Of a DNA stretch of 7,534 nucleotides, positions 4,697 to 7,534 are shown piece after piece. Positions within the stretch are counted from its first letter, which is position 1, and each line of letters starts with the position of its first letter. The notes under the pieces are model-generated. The model worked only from the letters and a program-made list of their open reading frames with translations. It was not told where the DNA came from and did not search any database. This DNA is from Acetobacteraceae bacterium (GTDB lineage Bacteria > Pseudomonadota > Alphaproteobacteria > Acetobacterales > Acetobacteraceae). The stretch spans positions 1-7,534 of the forward strand of contig PLSZ01000239.1 in assembly GCA_003164305.1 (NCBI GenBank). Direction: 5' to 3'. A program made the translations under genes and the position numbers.

Positions 4697-6127
4697 GTGG
4701 CCCCCGTGACACCCCAGACGCGCGTCTTCGATCCGGCCGGCGTCCTCGCGTTCTGCGCGGTCTTCGCGCTGGTGCTGTTCCTGCCGCCGATCCTCAACGA
4801 CGGAGACACGCTCTGGCAGATCCGCACCGGCGAATGGATCCTCGCGCACCGCGCCGTCCCCGGCATCGATCCATTTTCCTTCACCGCCGGAGATCGCCCC
4901 TGGTTCGCGCATGAGTGGCTGGCCGAAACGCTGATGGCGCTCGCCTGGCGAGCCGCCGGCATGCCTGGTGTCATGGTGCTGGCCGCCGCCGCGACCGGAC
5001 TGACCGCCGCGATCCTGCTGCGCGCCGCGCGCCGCTTTCTGCCCGGCATCTATGCCGTCGTCGCGCTGATCGTCGCTTTCGCCAACGCCGCGCCGTCTTT
5101 GCTGGCGAGGCCGCATTTGCTCGCCTGGCCGTGCCTCGCGCTCTGGTGTTCCGGCCTGGTGATCGCGCGAGCCAACCGAAGCGCCCCGTCGTTCCTGCTG
5201 CTGCCGGTGATGCTGGTGTGGGTGAACCTGCACGGCAGCTTCATCATCGGGCTGGCATTGGCGGCCGCTTTTCTGCTCGAAGCTCTCGTCGATCCCATCC
5301 CCACCCCCCGCCGCGGCCGCCTCTCCTGGGCTGGCTTCCTTCTCGCCGCCTGCGCCGTCACGCTGCTGAACCCCGACGGTCTCTCGGGCGTGCTGTTCCC
5401 GATCCACCTGGTCGGCATGAAAAGTCTGGCGTGGGTTGGCGAGTGGCAACCGACCGACTTCGGCCGGATCCAGCCGCTGGAACTGATGATCCTCGCTGGT
5501 CTCGCCCTTGGCTTGTCCGGCAAGGTGCGCCTGCCGCCGATCCGCCTGCTGATGCTGCTCGGCCTGATCCATGGCGCGCTGGCGCATGGCCGGAACGAGC
5601 AACTTCTCGGCCTCATCGGCATGCTGATCCTGGCCGAACCGCTCGGCACGGCGTTGGCGCGGGGCCGCGCCGAACCATTAGGCCCGCATTGGCCACGCAT
5701 CGCCGCCGGCGCGATTGGCCTCGCCGCGATCGCGCTGGTTGGCCGGTTGATCCTGCCGCTGAACCCCGACCGCACCGGAGCGGCTTTCGCGGCGGTGCTC
5801 GATCACGTCCCGGCGGACGTGCGAACGCAGCCCGTGTTGAACGACTACAGCCTGGGCGGATCGCTGATCTTCCAGGGCGTGCGGCCGTTCATCGACAGCC
5901 GCGCCGACCTTTACGGCGACGCGTTCCTGACCCAGTACCGCACGATCACCGCGCCGGACCGCGATGCGTTGGACCAGGCGCTGACCAAATATCGCATCGT
6001 CTGGACGATTTTCCCGTCCGGCCAACGGATCAACGCCTTACTCGATCGGATGCCCGGCTGGCGCCGCCTGATCGAGGCCGACGGTATCGTCATCCACCTC
6101 CGTCAGGAAGCCGGGGCTGGCGGGTAG
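4697..6127 (+). CDS. Polytopic inner-membrane protein of unknown function, GT-C-like
   Basis: 476 aa with about ten hydrophobic segments, for example residues 14-32, 90-108, 118-132, 140-157, 165-175 and 182-197, with several more between about 215 and 360. After the first segment comes a non-cytoplasmic-type loop with conserved-looking acidic and aromatic residues: LNDGDTLWQIRTGEWI (33-48), VPGIDPFSFT (54-63) and WFAHEWLAE (69-77). Further marks are ARPHLLAW (137-144) and WVNLHGSF (175-182). The C-terminal soluble part has LNDYSLGGSLIF (381-392) and FIDSRADLYG (398-407). I recall this combination from widespread unnamed bacterial membrane proteins. An acidic first loop after segment 1 recalls GT-C glycosyltransferases, but that link is inference. 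GTG 4697 is chosen because AAGGTG (4681-4686) is well spaced before it; GTG 4706 is the alternative. The 3' end overlaps the convergent ABM gene. Confidence 0.82.
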   Translation: MAPVTPQTRVFDPAGVLAFCAVFALVLFLPPILNDGDTLWQIRTGEWILAHRAVPGIDPFSFTAGDRPWFAHEWLAETLMALAWRAAGMPGVMVLAAAATGLTAAILLRAARRFLPGIYAVVALIVAFANAAPSLLARPHLLAWPCLALWCSGLVIARANRSAPSFLLLPVMLVWVNLHGSFIIGLALAAAFLLEALVDPIPTPRRGRLSWAGFLLAACAVTLLNPDGLSGVLFPIHLVGMKSLAWVGEWQPTDFGRIQPLELMILAGLALGLSGKVRLPPIRLLMLLGLIHGALAHGRNEQLLGLIGMLILAEPLGTALARGRAEPLGPHWPRIAAGAIGLAAIALVGRLILPLNPDRTGAAFAAVLDHVPADVRTQPVLNDYSLGGSLIFQGVRPFIDSRADLYGDAFLTQYRTITAPDRDALDQALTKYRIVWTIFPSGQRINALLDRMPGWRRLIEADGIVIHLRQEAGAGG

Positions 6128-6753
6128 TACTGCGGCGCCTCCCGGCGATCGAACATCCCGTAATCGCGAATGATGCGCACGTGCCGGTGCCGAATGTCCG
6201 AGCCCGCCACGTCGCCGGGGCTCCACGCCTCGGCCGTGTCGGCGTCGCGCCATGACGACAGCAACAGCGATTTCCCCGGGTTATAGATGCTCTCGAACCA
6301 CTCCGCGCCCAGAAGCCCAGGCGTTCCGGGGTCCAACGCCACGGCCGGACCGTCGGCCGCCGCGCCCAGGGGCCGGATCTCGGTGAGCGTTACCACCTTC
6401 GCCGGCCCGATCTCGGTCGCGTCGAAGCGTTGCTGACGAGGATCTTCGCCGGCGGGGAGATTGGTGTCGGCGGTGATCTCGCCGACCCGCAGGTGATACT
6501 CCTGGAAAATGCCGGAGCGCCCCTTCGTCTGCACCTCGTGATGCGCGCCCTGAACGCGCCAGCGGATCACCGATTTTTCATCGCGCCATGACGATAGCGA
6601 CAGCACGCGGCCCTGGGTTTGCCGGCTGGCGAAACGCTCGACCTCAATGAACCCATCGATCTTCTCCAGCGACGCCTTCAGGAACGACGCGAGCTCCAGA
6701 TATTCCCCGCGTCGTTCCGCCTTCGGTTCGACTTCGAATATGACCGCGAACAT
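6103..6753 (-). CDS. Tandem antibiotic biosynthesis monooxygenase (ABM)-fold protein
   Basis: 216 aa containing two ABM-like (dimeric ferredoxin-type) halves. Half one (about 1-95) starts MFAVIFEVEPKAE and contains FLKASLEKIDGFIEVERF and LSLSSWRD (51-58). Half two (about 112-200) contains LLLSSWRD (163-170) and ends in RHVRIIRDYGMFDRREAPQYYP. ABM proteins range from cofactor-free oxygenases and haem-degrading enzymes to small stress proteins, so no reaction is assigned. A fused pair could supply the usual dimer within one chain. Start: ATG 6751-6753 with a perfect GGAGG (reverse complement of 6761-6765) spaced 7 nt. It lies 16 nt after the stop of the alpha/beta hydrolase on the same strand and is almost certainly co-transcribed with it. 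Its last 25 bp overlap the end of the membrane-protein gene on the other strand. Confidence 0.85.
   Translation of the reverse strand: MFAVIFEVEPKAERRGEYLELASFLKASLEKIDGFIEVERFASRQTQGRVLSLSSWRDEKSVIRWRVQGAHHEVQTKGRSGIFQEYHLRVGEITADTNLPAGEDPRQQRFDATEIGPAKVVTLTEIRPLGAAADGPAVALDPGTPGLLGAEWFESIYNPGKSLLLSSWRDADTAEAWSPGDVAGSDIRHRHVRIIRDYGMFDRREAPQYYPPAPAS
6245..6268 (-). repeat. 24-bp near-identical segment repeated in the ABM gene (copy in half two)
   Basis: 6245-6268 and 6581-6604 are identical at 22 of 24 bases and lie 336 bp apart, exactly 112 codons, so both are read in the same phase as (L)LSSWRD. This nucleotide-level likeness stands out against the much weaker similarity of the rest of the two halves. 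Confidence 0.8.
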
Positions 6754-6760
6754 GGCTTTG

Positions 6761-6765
6761 CCTCC
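6761..6765 (-). promoter_or_regulatory. Ribosome binding site of the ABM gene
   Basis: Plus-strand CCTCC is GGAGG on the minus strand, 7 nt before the ABM start codon and inside the 16-nt gap after the hydrolase stop. It fixes the ABM start and indicates independent initiation within a shared transcript. Confidence 0.75.
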
Positions 6766-6769
6766 GGTG

Positions 6770-7534
6770 TCAGTGAGCCGGCGTCAGGTCACGCCCCAAC
6801 AGGAACGCTTCCGTCTCACGGTAGAGCGCGTACCGGCTCGCTTCCAGGTGCATCAGATGCGTCGCCCGCCCGATCTTGATGTCGCGCCGGATGGGCGACG
6901 CCGCCAGCGCGTTGAACAGCCAGGCGGCGTCGGCATCGGTGCACATGCTGTCCCATTCGCCGCGGATGATCGCGACGGGCGCGCGCACCACGCCGGGATC
7001 GTACGCCAGTTCACCCGCCCATGCGTCGAAGATGTCCTCAAAGGCGCCGCTGGGGACTTTCACGGCGGCCGGCGAGTGGGTCCGGCTGAGCGGATCGCTG
7101 TCCAGATATCGTTCGCCCCATTCGTCGAAATGCCGCCGCGACAGAACCGGCTCCACGCCGGGCGGCACGCTTTCGGTGAACCGGTTCCATTGGTCCTGTA
7201 GCGAGATCAACCGCCAACCAGGCAGCCGGACGCGCTCGGCGGAGTGCGGCCGACGCGCGATGGGCCCGAAGAACACGATCCGGTTCACCAGGTTCGGACA
7301 CCGCCCGGCGAAATGGCCGGCGACGATCGATCCCCAGGAATGGGCGATAAGCGACACGCGATCGATGCCATGCCGCTCGCGGATGAACCGCACCGCTGTT
7401 TCCAGTTGAGCACTGGCGTCCGCCGCGCGGCCGATGGGCGGCTGGCCGTCGGCGGGCTGCTCCATCGCCGGATATGGGTCGGAAAATCGGTCGAACCCGT
7501 GGAAATCCAGACCCCAAACGTGAAACCCGGCATC
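6770..7534 (-). CDS. Alpha/beta-fold hydrolase, 5' end beyond the window
   Basis: At least 254 residues, open through the right edge; the reading begins DAGFHVWGLDFHGFDRFSDP, the normal strand-4 region, so roughly the first 50-90 residues are missing. An internal ATG at 7463-7465 is not the start, because family sequence continues before it. The triad is complete: nucleophile Ser (codon 7337-7339) in IAHSWGS, Asp (6950-6952) in RGEWDSMC, and His (6857-6859) in ATHLMHLE. A cap region rich in Trp and Arg lies between, with WNRFTESVPPG and FDEWGERYL. The substrate is unknown; it lacks the acid relocation seen in the hydrolase at 3277 and is not its close paralogue. The ABM gene follows after 16 nt, so the two form a minus-strand operon, possibly for handling a common organic substrate. 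Confidence 0.87.
   Translation of the reverse strand, partial: DAGFHVWGLDFHGFDRFSDPYPAMEQPADGQPPIGRAADASAQLETAVRFIRERHGIDRVSLIAHSWGSIVAGHFAGRCPNLVNRIVFFGPIARRPHSAERVRLPGWRLISLQDQWNRFTESVPPGVEPVLSRRHFDEWGERYLDSDPLSRTHSPAAVKVPSGAFEDIFDAWAGELAYDPGVVRAPVAIIRGEWDSMCTDADAAWLFNALAASPIRRDIKIGRATHLMHLEASRYALYRETEAFLLGRDLTPAH

Noticed and set aside
4487..5602. Long minus-strand open frame (371 aa) opposite the membrane protein
   Set aside because: Gln/Arg/Gly-rich shadow typical of the strand opposite a high-GC gene. The plus strand shows clear hydrophobic segments and family motifs.

Overview
The window is GC-rich (about two thirds G+C by eye) and gene-dense. It has eight protein genes, plus two gene-free stretches of roughly 470 and 460 bases that carry repeats. 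Gene families, GC content and palindromic repeats of the 'gtcatggccgggctc' and 'gtcatcctcgggctcgac' type suggest a soil or environmental alphaproteobacterium, possibly Rhodospirillales/Acetobacteraceae or Rhizobiales. No marker gene is present, so this is inference.

Layout, left to right. (1) 253-1763, plus strand: a class I glutamine-amidotransferase-like gamma-glutamyl hydrolase of the PuuD type, then after 2 nt an SDR oxidoreductase-fold protein whose classical catalytic residues are replaced. (2) 1764-2235: gene-free, with an 18-bp-period repeat that forms an imperfect inverted pair, and a small palindrome before the next operon. (3) 2236-2900: a Phd/YefM-type antitoxin and a PIN-domain (VapC/FitB-like) toxin, 2 nt apart. 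(4) 2927-4236: a small cupin and an alpha/beta hydrolase sharing one base (TGATG), 26 nt after the toxin and behind a potential hairpin that covers the cupin ribosome binding site. (5) 4237-4696: a non-coding block dominated by a nested inverted repeat, ending 19 nt before the next start. (6) 4697-6127: a large polytopic membrane protein of unknown function. (7) Minus strand, 7534 down to 6103: an alpha/beta hydrolase cut by the right edge, then a tandem ABM-fold protein. The ABM gene's 3' end overlaps that of the membrane protein by 25 bp.

The three enzyme pairs (amidotransferase-like + SDR, cupin + hydrolase, hydrolase + ABM) look like small accessory catabolic units with no single shared pathway. 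The toxin-antitoxin pair and the repeats mark it as a plastic region.

I found no convincing new defence or mobile system. The best leads are the SDR with a rebuilt active site, the nested palindromic element abutting the membrane-protein gene, the hairpin joining the toxin to the cupin gene, and a near-identical 24-bp segment in the two halves of the ABM protein. There are no tRNA, rRNA, CRISPR or complete insertion-sequence features.
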